The notes: generated from the letters alone by a model not told the origin. Counted from the first letter of the stretch, positions 35,955-45,571 are shown. The stretch: 55,969 bases of DNA from Virgibacillus dokdonensis (GCF_900166595.1 NZ_LT745762.1:1-55969), one strand, 5' to 3'. Made by a program: numbers and translations.

Positions 35955-36443
35955 CTAGAATTCTTCTAAATTTGTCGTTGTACGGAAATTTATGGAGTTA
36001 AATCGATGTTTTATGTTATTCGCCTCCATTTTCGTTCGGCAAAGCAATAAACAGTTGTCGTCTCCGCTAATAACACCAGCAACCTCTTTCCAATGAAGGC
36101 ACTCGATGAAATAACCAATCGCTTTAGCATTGCCTGGTTCTGACTTTACAATAACAAAGTTACCTGAAACATGAACAGATCGTATCGTATCAGAAAATAA
36201 TTCCTGCATTTTTTTTATCGGATGATTCGTATGTTTATTAACATTGCCAAAAAAGCAATACACGTTATCCCCATTAGGAAAACGCTTTTTACCTATCTCC
36301 ATTTCTTTTAAATCTTTAGAGAGTGTGGACTTCGCTACATGATAACCAGCATCGGATAACCGTTTGCGTAAATCTGCTTGTGTTCCAATATCATTTGTCA
36401 TAATAAGTTCCCTTATTTTTCGTTGACGCTTTTGCTTATTCAT
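35955..36443 (-). CDS. argR: Arginine regulator ArgR/AhrC family
   Basis: 162 residues from the ATG at 36443 (CAGGAGGAAACTAGT upstream); the upstream open frame is rejected. The N-terminal winged helix (about 1-75) has IRELIMTNDIGTQADLRKRL and YHVAKSTLSKDLKEM. The C-terminal oligomerisation/arginine-binding domain (about 90-160) carries KSEPGNAKAIGYFIECL and the arginine-contacting GDD in GVISGDDNCLLLC. In Bacillus and lactic acid bacteria such proteins activate arginine catabolic operons or repress biosynthesis. It is the last gene of the arc cluster, 167 bases after arcC. It is the catabolic-cluster paralog rather than necessarily the main AhrC. Confidence 0.88.
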   Translation of the reverse strand: MNKQKRQRKIRELIMTNDIGTQADLRKRLSDAGYHVAKSTLSKDLKEMEIGKKRFPNGDNVYCFFGNVNKHTNHPIKKMQELFSDTIRSVHVSGNFVIVKSEPGNAKAIGYFIECLHWKEVAGVISGDDNCLLLCRTKMEANNIKHRFNSINFRTTTNLEEF

Positions 36444-36610
36444 ACTAGTTTCCTCCTGGAATACGTGAGAGAATCTGTAAACATGTAAATACGTGTTTAT
36501 CACTCATTTTCATGACGTTTCACAAAGCCTAAAGATAGTCCATTTTGGCATATCATTAGGGAAGAATACATCCAAAATTATTTACAAATTACGATTCTCT
36601 CTCATTCTTC

Positions 36611-37552
36611 CTATGCTTTAACGATCGTTCCGGCACGCCCTTCTATCGCTTCTAATGCTTTATTTAGTGACGTAATAATACATTTCCTTCCTAGTTTTGA
36701 TTCAGCAAACGCGATGGCAGCTCTTACTTTAGGAAGCATACTACCCACAGCAAACTGTCCTTCTTCAGCAAACCTTTTCAGTTCTTCTACCCCTACTTCA
36801 TGAAGCGCTTGTTGCTGTGGAGAATTATAATTCGTATATACATGCTCGACTTCAGTTAAAATTATTAAAGTGTCTGCTTGAATTAGTTCTGCTAATGTCT
36901 CGGAGGCAAAATCTTTATCGATGACTGCTTCCAAGCCAAAAATTTTATTGTCTTGTCGATATACTGGAACACCTCCACCTCCTGTGCTAATAACAACAGT
37001 ATCGTTATTCACCATTGATTTAATGACCGCATGCTCTAAGATGCTTACAGGCTGTGGGGAAGGGACAACTTTCCGAAAGCCTCGTCCAGCATCCTCACGA
37101 AATTGTACATCATCTGTTTGCATTTGTTTTTTAGCTTCCTCTTCGGAGTAAAAAGGACCAATAGGCTTTGTTGGATGACGAAAAGCTTCATCAGTAGGAT
37201 CTACTTCTACACGTGTAACAATAGAAGCAACCTCTTTATCCAATCCTTCTTTCTGCAATTGTTCATCTAACGCATTTTCCAACCAATAACCAAGCATTCC
37301 CTGACTCATTGCCCCACATGTATCTAAGGGCATGGCAGGTGTTTGTTCACTATCTGACTGTATTTGCTGTAATAATATATTGCCAACTTGAGGACCATTT
37401 CCATGGGTAATGGCTACTTGGTAACCTTGTTTTATAATCTTAATTAATTGTTCTGCTGTTTGGTTTAATGCTTGCTGTTGCGCTATAGCAGTGGCACTTC
37501 CAGATTGAATCGCATTTCCACCAAGCGCAATAACGATGCGTTTACCTCTCAT
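36611..37552 (-). CDS. arcC: Carbamate kinase
   Basis: 313 residues, the family's normal length. KRIVIALGGNAIQ at the N-terminus (phosphate-binding), ITHGNGPQVGNILLQ (about 49-63), VVISTGGGGVPV in the middle and FAVGSMLPKVRAAIAF near the end are the amino acid kinase/carbamate kinase blocks. It transfers phosphate from carbamoyl phosphate to ADP, the ATP-yielding last step of the arginine deiminase pathway. It follows arcD by 32 bases, same operon. Confidence 0.94.
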   Translation of the reverse strand: MRGKRIVIALGGNAIQSGSATAIAQQQALNQTAEQLIKIIKQGYQVAITHGNGPQVGNILLQQIQSDSEQTPAMPLDTCGAMSQGMLGYWLENALDEQLQKEGLDKEVASIVTRVEVDPTDEAFRHPTKPIGPFYSEEEAKKQMQTDDVQFREDAGRGFRKVVPSPQPVSILEHAVIKSMVNNDTVVISTGGGGVPVYRQDNKIFGLEAVIDKDFASETLAELIQADTLIILTEVEHVYTNYNSPQQQALHEVGVEELKRFAEEGQFAVGSMLPKVRAAIAFAESKLGRKCIITSLNKALEAIEGRAGTIVKA

Positions 37553-37584
37553 ATTCCCACTCCTTTTACTGAATATTTCGTTTT

Positions 37585-39021
37585 TTAAATATTTATTTTT
37601 CCTGTCAATAATCCAGCTAGTGCGATAACACCTAGGATAACAATGATAAACATGAACATTCTTTCTATTTTTGTATCTTGTTTTTGAATATTATTTTCTT
37701 TTAATGCCCATTTATAAAGAATAATGCCTGGTGCATACAGCAACATTGTTAACAATAAATAATCGATTCCAGCTGCATATACAAGCCATATTGCATAAAT
37801 ACTTGCAATGACACCGACGATTTTTTCCTTTTTACGTTTCTTCACTGATTGATACGTTTCGCCCGTTAAAGTCAGTTTTACTTGATAGAATGCAGACAGC
37901 ATATACGGAATTAAAATCGCTGAAGATGCTAGTGAAAAAGTAAAGTTATAAGCCGTTTCTGAAAATAAAAGTGTAATTAAAAATAGCTGTACGAGACCAT
38001 TTGTTAGCCATAAAGAGTTAACAGGTGCTTTATTTTTATTTTCTTTGGCTAACCATTTTGGAAACACTTTATCTTTTGCAGTGACATAAGGCAATTCAGC
38101 CGCAAACATCGTCCATCCTAGCCATGCTCCCATAACAGAAATGATTAGCCCGAGGTTAATAACAATGGCTCCCCATTTTCCGACAATTTCTTCCATCACG
38201 TAAGCCATAGCTGGGTTAGGTAATGCGGCTAACTCCTCTCTAGGCATAATTCCTAAGGAGAGTAAAGAAATTAAAATATAAATAAGCAAGACACTGATCA
38301 AACCAATGACAGTTGCTTTTCCTACATCAGATCGATTTTTCGCCCGCCCGGACATAACAACTGCGCCTTCAATACCAATAAACACCCATAATGTTACAAG
38401 CATCGTACTTTTCACTTGTTCTGAAACAGATCCCCACGAAAACCCTTCACTTCCCCAAAACTCAAATGTAAAAGTATCCCATTTGAATCCAATAATTGCA
38501 ATGATAAGAAACAGGAATATTGGGATTACTTTTGCAATCGTAGCAATTGTGTTAATAAATGCAGCAGAGTTTATCCCTCGCAATACCAGGTAGTGCACGA
38601 GCCATAAAGCAACTGATGCTCCTAGTATACTGGCTATATTTTGCCCTCCTTCAAATACCGGGATAAAATAACCAATGGAGGAGAATACCAACGTCGCATA
38701 GGCTACGTTACCTAACCAAGCGGATAGCCAATACCCCCAGGCACTATTAAAACCTAAAAACGTGCCAAACCCATCTTTCGCATAGCTGTATATACCACTG
38801 TCAAGTTCGGGTTTTCTCATTGTTAAATTTTGAAAGACAAAAGCAAGTGCTATAATCCCAATTCCAGTTATAATCCAGCCGATAATGACAGCACCAGCAT
38901 TGGCTCCAAGCGCAATATCTCCCGCTAAGTTAAATGCGCCTCCACCGACCATGGAACCAACTACAAGCGCAATCAACGCAACGAGACTTAGCCTTTTATC
39001 GTCTTCACCCATTTTATTCAC
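37585..39021 (-). CDS. arcD: Arginine/ornithine antiporter
   Basis: 478 residues, about 13 membrane helices. LVALIALVVGSMVGGGAFNLAGDIA at the N-terminus is the helix 1 region of ArcD/YdgI-type basic amino acid antiporters of the APC superfamily. Also GINSAAFINTIATIAKVIP and FIGIEGAVVMSGRAKNRSDVGKAT (about 215-240), which is family-typical. It exchanges external arginine for internal ornithine, electroneutrally. It lies between arcB and arcC with short gaps (38 and 32 bases). Confidence 0.92.
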   Translation of the reverse strand: MNKMGEDDKRLSLVALIALVVGSMVGGGAFNLAGDIALGANAGAVIIGWIITGIGIIALAFVFQNLTMRKPELDSGIYSYAKDGFGTFLGFNSAWGYWLSAWLGNVAYATLVFSSIGYFIPVFEGGQNIASILGASVALWLVHYLVLRGINSAAFINTIATIAKVIPIFLFLIIAIIGFKWDTFTFEFWGSEGFSWGSVSEQVKSTMLVTLWVFIGIEGAVVMSGRAKNRSDVGKATVIGLISVLLIYILISLLSLGIMPREELAALPNPAMAYVMEEIVGKWGAIVINLGLIISVMGAWLGWTMFAAELPYVTAKDKVFPKWLAKENKNKAPVNSLWLTNGLVQLFLITLLFSETAYNFTFSLASSAILIPYMLSAFYQVKLTLTGETYQSVKKRKKEKIVGVIASIYAIWLVYAAGIDYLLLTMLLYAPGIILYKWALKENNIQKQDTKIERMFMFIIVILGVIALAGLLTGKINI

Positions 39022-39059
39022 CTTCTTTTAAAGAGTAGGGAGAAAAACGTTTCTCCCTC

Positions 39060-40076
39060 TTAGCTTTTTACACTTCCGTTTGTCGCAGCCATCACAGCTT
39101 TAATCGTGTGCAACCTATTTTCTGCTTCTTCAAATACAAAGGAATTTTCACTTTGAAAGACCTCATCTGTTACTTCCATTTCTTTAAGACCAAACTTTTC
39201 ATAAATTTCTCTACCTACTTCCGTCTCTAAATCATGAAAGCTTGGTAAACAGTGCAAAAACATCACTTGCTTATTCCCTGTTTTGTCGAGCATTTTTTTA
39301 TTTACTTGATAAGGAGACAGTAATTCTATTCGTTCTTTAAATTGGTCTTCTTCTCCCATAGACACCCAGACATCTGTATAAATCACGTCAGCTCCCGAAA
39401 CTGCTTCATCAATGTTCGACGTAACTGTTATTTTGCCACCAGACTCTTTAGACACTTCTTTGGCATAAGCAATGACGTCTTGTTCAGGAAACAAACTTTC
39501 AGGTGAACAAATGCGTACATCCATACCGACTTTTGCACCACCAATTAGCAAGCTATTTCCCATATTGTTTCTGCCATCACCAACATAGACCAGTTTTACG
39601 CCTTTAAGATGACCAATATTTTCTTTAATTGTTAATAAATCAGCAAGAATTTGCGTTGGATGAAATTGGTTCGTTAATCCATTCCAAACTGGTACGCCCG
39701 AATGTTCGGCTAGACCATTAACTGTGCTTTGTTCAAATCCTCGAAATTGGATACCATCAAACATTCTTCCTAGCACAATAGCTGTATCACGAACAGACTC
39801 TTTCTTACCAAATTGAATATCATTCTTTCCAAGGTATTCTGGATGGGCTCCTAGGTCGATACAAGCAACCGTAAAAGCACATCGCGTTCTCGTTGACGGT
39901 TTTTCAAATAATAAAGCAATATTTTGCCCCTCCATGTAGCGATGCGTGATGCCGGCGTTTTTCTTTTCTTTAAGATCGCTAGCAAGATCAAGCAAATAGT
40001 GAATTTCTTCTGTTGTAAAATCTTTTAATGTTAAAAAATGTCTACCTGCTAATTGATTTGTTAAAGTTGTCCCCAT
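39060..40076 (-). CDS. arcB: Ornithine carbamoyltransferase, catabolic
   Basis: 338 residues. Carbamoyl-phosphate motif [11 protein letters not shown] (about 57-67), [12 protein letters not shown], the ornithine-side [11 protein letters not shown] (about 138-148) and the catalytic HCLPSFHD (about 274-281), all as in OTCases. In this operon it runs backwards, splitting citrulline and phosphate into ornithine and carbamoyl phosphate. A ribosome binding site GAGGAGGAAGAA lies before the ATG. It lies 129 bases after arcA. Confidence 0.95.
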   Translation of the reverse strand: MGTTLTNQLAGRHFLTLKDFTTEEIHYLLDLASDLKEKKNAGITHRYMEGQNIALLFEKPSTRTRCAFTVACIDLGAHPEYLGKNDIQFGKKESVRDTAIVLGRMFDGIQFRGFEQSTVNGLAEHSGVPVWNGLTNQFHPTQILADLLTIKENIGHLKGVKLVYVGDGRNNMGNSLLIGGAKVGMDVRICSPESLFPEQDVIAYAKEVSKESGGKITVTSNIDEAVSGADVIYTDVWVSMGEEDQFKERIELLSPYQVNKKMLDKTGNKQVMFLHCLPSFHDLETEVGREIYEKFGLKEMEVTDEVFQSENSFVFEEAENRLHTIKAVMAATNGSVKS

Positions 40077-40205
40077 ATTTCTTCCTCCTCGTAGTTGGGT
40101 AGAAGAAGGTAAATGGATAAGATGTTCCTTCTTCTATCCACATTCATTTGATCAAAATCTCACAATAACTGTTTCATCCCTATTCTTTTTTCTCCTAGAA
40201 TTGAT

Positions 40206-41438
40206 TTAGATATCTTTACGAACAAGTGGCATACTCATACAACGCGGACCGCCACGCCCTCTAGATAATTCAGAACTGATAACCTCTATAACTTCGATTC
40301 CATGTTCGCGAAGTAGTTTATTGGAAACATAGTTTCGGTCATATGTGACAACGACGCCTGGTGCAATCGCCAATGTGTTCGATCCATCGTTCCATTGTTC
40401 TCTTGGTGCCGCAATAACATCCCCACCACCACATGGAATTAACGTTACTTCCTTCAAACCTAGCGCCTCTTTCAACGCCTCCATTAAATTCGTTTTGTGG
40501 GTAATCTTGACTGTATCTTCATCTCTTCCTTTTTCAAGAACATAAATATTCATTTCGCCTTTTTTATTTTGAATTTCTGGATGAATGGTGAATTTATCGT
40601 AATCCACCATTGTGAAAACAGTGTCTAAATGCATGAACGCTCTGGATTTTGGTATTTCAACAGCAACGACTCGTTTCATATCTGCTTGTCGTTTAAACAG
40701 GTTGACAGCTAACCGTTCAATAGATTTTGCCGCTGTTCTAGCACTAATTCCAATAGCAACGGTATCCTTGCTTAACACAAGCTCATCGCCACCTTCGATT
40801 GGATGCGGGTAGTCTCTGTCTAACCAGATTGGAATATCATATTGCGCATATCTTGGATGATGATGAATAATGTAGCTCATAAATAAGGATTCTCTCCTCC
40901 TAGCTACTTCTCGCATCGTATTAATCGTTAAACCATTGCCAATCGTTGCTGCTGGATCCCTCGTAAAATATAAATTCGGCATTGGGTCTAAATAGAATGG
41001 ATAATGGTCATCTAATAACTCATACAAATGCGTCTTTTTATTTACTGGAATCTCTGATTTCCTAATACCAGCCATTATTTTTTTAACCATTGCTTCTGTT
41101 TCAAACGATAGTAAATAATCAACAATTTGTTGCGAAGAACCATTCATGCTTAAATTGGATTCCTTAAGCACATCTGCCACAAATTTCTTTTTTAAGTCAT
41201 CTGTATGAAGTGCTTCTGTCAATAAAGTTGTAAGGTACAACACTTCTATTCCTCGATTGCGTAATGTTTGAGCAAAGTAATCATGTTCTTTTTGAATAAG
41301 AGGTAAATATGGAATGTCATCAAATAGCAAATGTTGTAAGTACTCAGGAGTTAAATTTTCAACTTCCTCACCTGGCCGATGTAATAAAACCGTTTGTAAT
41401 TCTCCAATTTCTGACGTAACATGTAATGGATGTTTCAA
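40206..41438 (-). CDS. arcA: Arginine deiminase
   Basis: 410 residues from TTG 41438, with AGGAGG eight bases upstream. Pentein-fold enzyme: [14 protein letters not shown] (about 160), [20 protein letters not shown] (catalytic His, about 277) and the terminal [17 protein letters not shown] with the nucleophilic Cys. It converts arginine to citrulline and ammonia, the first step of the pathway completed by arcB and arcC. First gene of arcABDC-argR. Its upstream region holds a perfect Crp/Fnr-type palindrome (41582-41629) and a strong cre site (41510-41523). Confidence 0.95.
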   Translation of the reverse strand: MKHPLHVTSEIGELQTVLLHRPGEEVENLTPEYLQHLLFDDIPYLPLIQKEHDYFAQTLRNRGIEVLYLTTLLTEALHTDDLKKKFVADVLKESNLSMNGSSQQIVDYLLSFETEAMVKKIMAGIRKSEIPVNKKTHLYELLDDHYPFYLDPMPNLYFTRDPAATIGNGLTINTMREVARRRESLFMSYIIHHHPRYAQYDIPIWLDRDYPHPIEGGDELVLSKDTVAIGISARTAAKSIERLAVNLFKRQADMKRVVAVEIPKSRAFMHLDTVFTMVDYDKFTIHPEIQNKKGEMNIYVLEKGRDEDTVKITHKTNLMEALKEALGLKEVTLIPCGGGDVIAAPREQWNDGSNTLAIAPGVVVTYDRNYVSNKLLREHGIEVIEVISSELSRGRGGPRCMSMPLVRKDI

Positions 41439-41509
41439 TTCAATGACCTCCTAAAATAAATGTTTTATCTTTCACTATCTATCTTAATTTCCTTTCGTTT
41501 TCCCTGATG

Positions 41510-41523
41510 CGTAAGCGGTTACA
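41510..41523 (-). promoter_or_regulatory. cre (CcpA) site in the arcA leader
   Basis: TGTAACCGCTTACG on the minus strand matches TGWAANCGNTNWCA at all but the final base. It lies 72 bases before the arcA start and, if transcription starts about 40 bases after the palindrome centre, near +40, where CcpA would block elongation. Confidence 0.65.
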
Positions 41524-41581
41524 GGATAATTATGAAATTTTTCTCTACCTCTCTGGCAAATATCGACATTTTTTGTATGAG

Positions 41582-41629
41582 ATAACCACACGCTAAATGT
41601 GAATTTATTCACATTTAGCGTGTGGTTAT
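41582..41629. promoter_or_regulatory. Perfect 48-bp palindrome with Crp/Fnr-type box; probable ArcR operator
   Basis: Arms of 23 bases (41582-41604 and 41607-41629) are perfectly complementary around a 2-base centre. The core TGTGAATTTATTCACA is the TGTGA-N6-TCACA box of Crp/Fnr regulators such as ArcR, encoded at 43884. Its centre is 168 bases before the arcA start. The outer part (CCACACGCTAAA) exceeds what an operator needs, so it may also act as a terminator for transcripts arriving from argS. Confidence 0.65.
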
Positions 41630-41663
41630 TTTGTTCTTACACCCTCTCGTTCGTTCTGTAGAT

Positions 41664-41805
41664 GAGATGGCGAGCGTTTTTCGTGCTAGGGAGAGCGAAT
41701 TCTGCGTGGGGGTGAGCGTTTTTCGGACTAAATGGAGCGAATGCCTCGCAAGGGCGGGCGATTTTCAAACGAGCAGGAGCGAATTCCGCTCGAACACAAG
41801 CGATC
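41664..41805. repeat. Degenerate 21-nt tandem repeat (GAGCG type)
   Basis: About seven units: GCGAGCGTTTTTCGTGCTAGG, GAGAGCGAATTCTGCGTGGGG, GTGAGCGTTTTTCGGACTAAA, GGAGCGAATGCCTCGCAAGG, GCGGGCGATTTTCAAACGAG, AGGAGCGAATTCCGCTCGAA, CACAAGCGATCC. In one plus-strand frame this reads as heptads ASVFRAR, ESEFCVG, VSVFRTK, WSECLAR, AGDFQTS, RSEFRSN. I treat it as non-coding because there is no RBS and it lies between two minus-strand genes. Confidence 0.7.
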
Positions 41806-41852
41806 CATTTCTAGCTCCTCGTTTTGCTTCTACATATTTTTACAATACAAAT

Positions 41853-41883
41853 AGCCGAACAATTATCTTATGATTGTTCGGCT
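41853..41883 (-). terminator. Terminator of argS
   Basis: 11-bp perfect stem AGCCGAACAAT/ATTGTTCGGCT, 9-base loop, 18 bases beyond the argS stop. The T-run on the minus strand is broken (ATTTGTATTG). Confidence 0.7.
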
Positions 41884-41900
41884 TCTATTTATATAACGTT

Positions 41901-43568
41901 TTACATTTTTTCTGGTGCATGTACACCAACCATACGAAGCGCATTACCAAGCGTTATTTTAACTGCTTCTAGCAACGCTAGCCTTGCTTTCGTTACTTCT
42001 AACTGACTTTCATCTAACACTTTCTCTGCATTATAGAAACTGTGCAATTGAGAAGCTACATCAAATGCATACTGGGTTATTTTATGCGGAATTCGTTTCT
42101 CCGCAGCATCCAACACCAGTTGCGGAAATGTAGCTAATAGCTTTAACAAGTTTATTTCACTCGTTTGTTTTAATAAAGAACTGTCATACTTTTCATAAGC
42201 ATAACCATTTGTTTCTGCCTTATCTAATAACGTACAAATTCGTGCATGCGCATATTGTACATAATAAACCGGGTTGTCATTCGATTGGGAACGAGCAAGA
42301 TTTATATCAAAATCCAAATGCGTATCACAGGAGCGCGTATTCATCATGTAACGCATGGCATCAACGCCTACTTCTTCCATCAGTTGCCTTAGTGTTAGCG
42401 CCTTTCCAGACCGCTTACTCATTTTCACTCGCTCGCCGTCTTCAAATAAATTCACCATTTGAATAATCTCCGTCTCTAACTTCCCTTTTGGATACCCTAA
42501 TGCTTGGATTGCCGCTTCCATTCGCGGAACATAACCATGATGATCCGCTCCCCATACGTTAATTAACTGATCAAAGCCACGCTCCAATTTATCGTTATGA
42601 TAAGCAATATCAGACGCTAAATACGTGTAGCTTCCATCTGATTTAATAACGACGCGATCTTTATCGTCCCCATATTTTGTCGTCCGAAACCATGTAGCAC
42701 CATCCTGTTCATAAATGTCACCAGATGTGCGCATTTTATCGAGCGCTTGATCTACTTTCCCCTTTTCATATAAAGACATTTCCGAAAACCATTGATCAAA
42801 TGGCACCCGAAATTGGTTTAAATCATGCTCGATCTTTTTCAATTCAAAGTCTAATCCGTAGCGCCGAAAATAAGCTAAACGCTCTTCTTTCGGTTTGTGC
42901 AACCATACATCGCCTTCATCTGCGGCTAATTTTTTCCCAATATCAATAATGTCTTGTCCGTAATAGCCATCCGCTGGCATTTCCGCTTCTCGTCCTAGCG
43001 CTTGCATATACCGCGCTTCCACTGATAAAGCAAGGTTATGCATTTGATTACCAGCATCATTGATATAATATTCTCGCTCGACGTGATAACCAGCAGCTTC
43101 CAATACGTTACCAAGCGCATCCCCATAACTCGCACCACGAGCATGACCTAAATGAAGATCCCCTGTAGGATTGGCAGAAACAAACTCAATTTGAATACGA
43201 TAATCTTTCGTATCATGTTTGCCATAATCCGCTTGTTCTTCCAAAATATACGGTACTAACGGTGTTAAATAATCATAGTCCATAAAAATATTAATAAAAC
43301 CAGGTCCAGCAATGTCCACCTTGCGTATATATGTACCTGCTACATCGATGTGGTCGACAATAGCTTGGGCGATTTGCCTTGGCGATTGCTTTGCCATTTT
43401 TGTCAGTTGCATAGCAATATTCGTTGCGTAATCACCGTGCTGTTCATTGTTTGGCTTTTCTAAGACAATTGGAGGAACATCCGATATTCTCTCTATCCAC
43501 TCCGTTTTTAAAACCGCTTGCTGTATTACATTTCTTATTACATCTTCCGCTTCCCGTCGAATATTCAT
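41901..43568 (-). CDS. argS: Arginyl-tRNA synthetase (arc-cluster copy)
   Basis: 555 residues, the length of bacterial class I ArgRS. N-terminal tRNA-binding domain (1-110), then the HIGH-type motif [20 protein letters not shown] (about 130-149) and the KMSK-type motif [12 protein letters not shown] (about 375-386), then the all-helical anticodon-binding domain with [17 protein letters not shown]. It charges tRNA-Arg. It lies between arcR and arcA on the same strand with its own terminator. A dedicated argS beside arginine catabolism may keep tRNA charging going while arginine is being degraded; whether a second argS exists elsewhere cannot be seen here. Confidence 0.95.
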   Translation of the reverse strand: MNIRREAEDVIRNVIQQAVLKTEWIERISDVPPIVLEKPNNEQHGDYATNIAMQLTKMAKQSPRQIAQAIVDHIDVAGTYIRKVDIAGPGFINIFMDYDYLTPLVPYILEEQADYGKHDTKDYRIQIEFVSANPTGDLHLGHARGASYGDALGNVLEAAGYHVEREYYINDAGNQMHNLALSVEARYMQALGREAEMPADGYYGQDIIDIGKKLAADEGDVWLHKPKEERLAYFRRYGLDFELKKIEHDLNQFRVPFDQWFSEMSLYEKGKVDQALDKMRTSGDIYEQDGATWFRTTKYGDDKDRVVIKSDGSYTYLASDIAYHNDKLERGFDQLINVWGADHHGYVPRMEAAIQALGYPKGKLETEIIQMVNLFEDGERVKMSKRSGKALTLRQLMEEVGVDAMRYMMNTRSCDTHLDFDINLARSQSNDNPVYYVQYAHARICTLLDKAETNGYAYEKYDSSLLKQTSEINLLKLLATFPQLVLDAAEKRIPHKITQYAFDVASQLHSFYNAEKVLDESQLEVTKARLALLEAVKITLGNALRMVGVHAPEKM

Positions 43569-43629
43569 TTTCCTTCCCTCCCTATTTGTTCAATAGATCA
43601 CATATAAATGTAATCGCTCATTGTTTTTA

Positions 43630-43726
43630 TTAGAAAAACTTAGAATGTCTCCAAGTCCTTATGGTGAAAGGCGTAGTTTTTCTTATACTATAAACCTTTA
43701 AACTTTCATACTTTCCTATAGTGCAA
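43630..43726 (+). repeat. Repeat family A, complete copy
   Basis: TTAGAAAAACTTAGAATGTCTCC, AAGTCCTTATGGTGAAAGGCGTAG, TTTTTCTTATACTATAAACC, CATACTTTCCTATAGTGCAA. Fills much of the 315-base gap between arcR and argS; the remaining sequence shows nothing recognisable. Confidence 0.75.
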
Positions 43727-43883
43727 AGATATGACCTAAAGCCATCTAAACGAAAAAAAATAAAGTGCTACTCCTTCCTAGCCTTCACCAAATAACAACT
43801 TCTCATTATCGTAGCTGGAAACTTGCAACACCATATTATCCGAGATAAAAAGGTGTTCGCTCATGAACAGCCATACTGGTTTC

Positions 43884-44561
43884 CTACACGGCAAAATAAT
43901 CTCTATCATATATAATAAAACGCCTGTCCTCCAATATAAGAATACCTGATTTTTTTAAATCATTATAAATATGCGAAACAGTTTCACGAGACGCACCTGT
44001 TAATTTCGACAACTCCGTTAACGTCATTGGTAAATCGATAATCCATCTCCCGTTATTCTTATAACCAAAATCTTTGATCAAACATGCTAGAGACTGCTCT
44101 ACCCTATCTCTTACGTTTGAAGTAGTTAAAGTTTGGAGGCGATTTTCATGATATTCCAATATTTTTGATAAATGATGAATGATAGCGAAAATTTGCTTCG
44201 TATTATACATTGCCTTTTCTTCTAAAATTCTTGTGGGGATATAATATACAACGATATTCGTTAGAGCAGATGCTGAGAAATGATAGAAATTATCTTTAAA
44301 AAAACCACCGTACGGAAACATATTATATGCTCTTACATAGTCAACATAAAGCATGGTTCCATCCGAACTAACTTTTTCTAATTTTACAAACCCTTCCTTT
44401 AAAAAATAAATCCTCTCTCTAGGATCACCCTCCATAAATAATAATTGGTTCTTTTTATATGTTCTTAAAAACAGAAAGTTCTCTAAATCAAATAATTCCG
44501 CTCTCGTAAAATACGATAAAAATTCAAATTGACTATAGTCTATTGTTTCTTTCACTTTCAT
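43884..44561 (-). CDS. arcR: Crp/Fnr-family regulator of the arginine deiminase cluster (ArcR-like)
   Basis: 225 residues. The N-terminal cyclic-nucleotide-binding fold spans about 20-130 (KNQLLFMEGDPRERIYFLKEGFVKL), then the long dimerisation helix (about 130-155) and a Crp-type HTH (about 172-210, MTLTELSKLTGASRETVSHIYNDLKKSGIL). There is no N- or C-terminal cysteine cluster, so it is not an oxygen-sensing Fnr. In Bacillus licheniformis, ArcR of this family activates the arc operon anaerobically. Its position upstream of argS-arcABDC and the TGTGA-N6-TCACA palindrome before arcA support that role. Confidence 0.87.
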   Translation of the reverse strand: MKVKETIDYSQFEFLSYFTRAELFDLENFLFLRTYKKNQLLFMEGDPRERIYFLKEGFVKLEKVSSDGTMLYVDYVRAYNMFPYGGFFKDNFYHFSASALTNIVVYYIPTRILEEKAMYNTKQIFAIIHHLSKILEYHENRLQTLTTSNVRDRVEQSLACLIKDFGYKNNGRWIIDLPMTLTELSKLTGASRETVSHIYNDLKKSGILILEDRRFIIYDRDYFAV

Positions 44562-44587
44562 ACTAGTATGCCACCCCCATAACTATG

Positions 44588-44650
44588 TAGAAGTGTAAAG
44601 TGAATTTTCAATCAACAGGAGTTTTTTAATCCCCTTCCTCACTGCTTGTC
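44588..44650 (+). repeat. Repeat family C, 5' part only
   Basis: GTGTAAAGTGAATTTTCAATC, AACAGGAGTTTTTTAATCCCC, CCTCACTGCTTG match the first third of the copies at 30728 and 52607. A degraded family A copy follows. Confidence 0.5.
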
Positions 44651-44654
44651 GTAT

Positions 44655-44701
44655 CATTATAAAAACTTGACTTATTGCCAATTCTTTATACGATAGACCC
44701 T
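44655..44701 (+). repeat. Repeat family A, short degraded copy
   Basis: ATAAAAACTTGACTTATTGCCAA, TTCTTTATACGATAGACCC: opening, left hairpin arm and the TATACGATA block, with the right arm deleted. Confidence 0.5.
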
Positions 44702-44778
44702 TATTTACTTTTATATATTGTAAAAGCTCATTTAGTATGTTTCATTTCAACTCGTCCAGTACACTTGAAAATTTTATT

Positions 44779-44873
44779 TTAGAAAAGCTTGCGATGTCTT
44801 TATGGCGATGAAATACCGATGTTTTGTGCTTATACGATAAATCCTAAAAGTTTTACACTTTCCCACGGCGCAA
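44779..44873 (+). repeat. Repeat family A, complete but diverged copy
   Basis: TTAGAAAAGCTTGCGATGTC, TTTATGGCGATGAAATACCG, TTTGTGCTTATACGATAAATCC, TTTTACACTTTCCCACGGCGCAAG. It belongs to the ATACGATA variant of the family, shared with the copies at 45304 and 50485. Confidence 0.65.
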
Positions 44874-44879
44874 GTGAAA

Positions 44880-45302
44880 GTAAGGAATAACGCATCGTTT
44901 TCCTTATCGTTCATCATATAAGATAGCGCTTTCAATAATTGTTCATTTTCGTTGTCTTTACAAACAATAAATTATGAAGAACACAAAATCTGAAATAGTC
45001 ATTGTGACATAATAAATAGTGTTATTATTGTTTCAAGTCGACATAAGAAAAAGATCATCTATAAGGTAAATCGAATGAGCATATTTAATGAACTAAAACG
45101 TACTTAAAGCCCCGTTCATACCACAAGCTCTAAGTTCTATTGCTGTTCTTATTAGTTGTATGAGCAAATGTTTTACATAGTTTAAGGTAGACTTGATTTA
45201 GCGTCAAAATTGTAAGTAAAAGTAAAAATTTGCATTCTTTATATGGTTGAATTTATATTCAATCTCGCAATATGCGACGGCCTTTTTTTAAAATTATCAA
45301 AT
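44880..45302. other. Non-coding stretch between repeats
   Basis: No credible gene: frames are short and lack ribosome binding sites. With its flanking repeats it forms a 1-kb gap between arcR and the XRE gene. Confidence 0.5.
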
Positions 45303-45303
45303 G

Positions 45304-45392
45304 TTAGAAAAACTTGACTTAACGCCAAAGCTTCATTGGAAAAGCCATCATTTTGTTTATACGATAAAACCTAAAATTTTTACTTTCTAAAT
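45304..45392 (+). repeat. Repeat family A, complete but diverged copy
   Basis: TTAGAAAAACTTGACTTAACGCC, TTCATTGGAAAAGCC, TTTTGTTTATACGATAAAACC, TTTACTTTCTAAATTAG. Confidence 0.6.
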
Positions 45393-45480
45393 TAGAAGCA
45401 TATTGGGCATACCTAAGTGATATAAAAACATTCTTATTCTAGGCACAATAAGCAAGGAACCGTCCACATTCCCAAAAACC

Positions 45481-45499
45481 AATTACCAACTTGGTAATT
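45481..45499. promoter_or_regulatory. Operator 1 of the XRE-type regulator
   Basis: AATTACCA-ACT-TGGTAATT, a perfect palindrome overlapping the presumed -35 region (a TATAAT -10 follows at 45505-45510). Confidence 0.7.
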
Positions 45500-45542
45500 A
45501 ATTTTATAATAGCTTTTTTTCTTGATCATGTCAAGCAGTAAA

Positions 45543-45557
45543 TTACCAAACTGGTAA
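45543..45557. promoter_or_regulatory. Operator 2 of the XRE-type regulator
   Basis: TTACCA-AAC-TGGTAA, the same half-sites as operator 1, centred 60 bases downstream (about six helical turns) and ending just before the ribosome binding site. Confidence 0.7.
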
Positions 45558-45571
45558 AAGAGGTGAGCATT

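Noticed and set aside
41622..41873. Plus-strand 83-codon frame rich in SEF/SVF heptads
   Set aside because: It is a 21-nt DNA repeat plus flanking palindrome and terminator sequence, with no ribosome binding site, so it is treated as an intergenic repeat.
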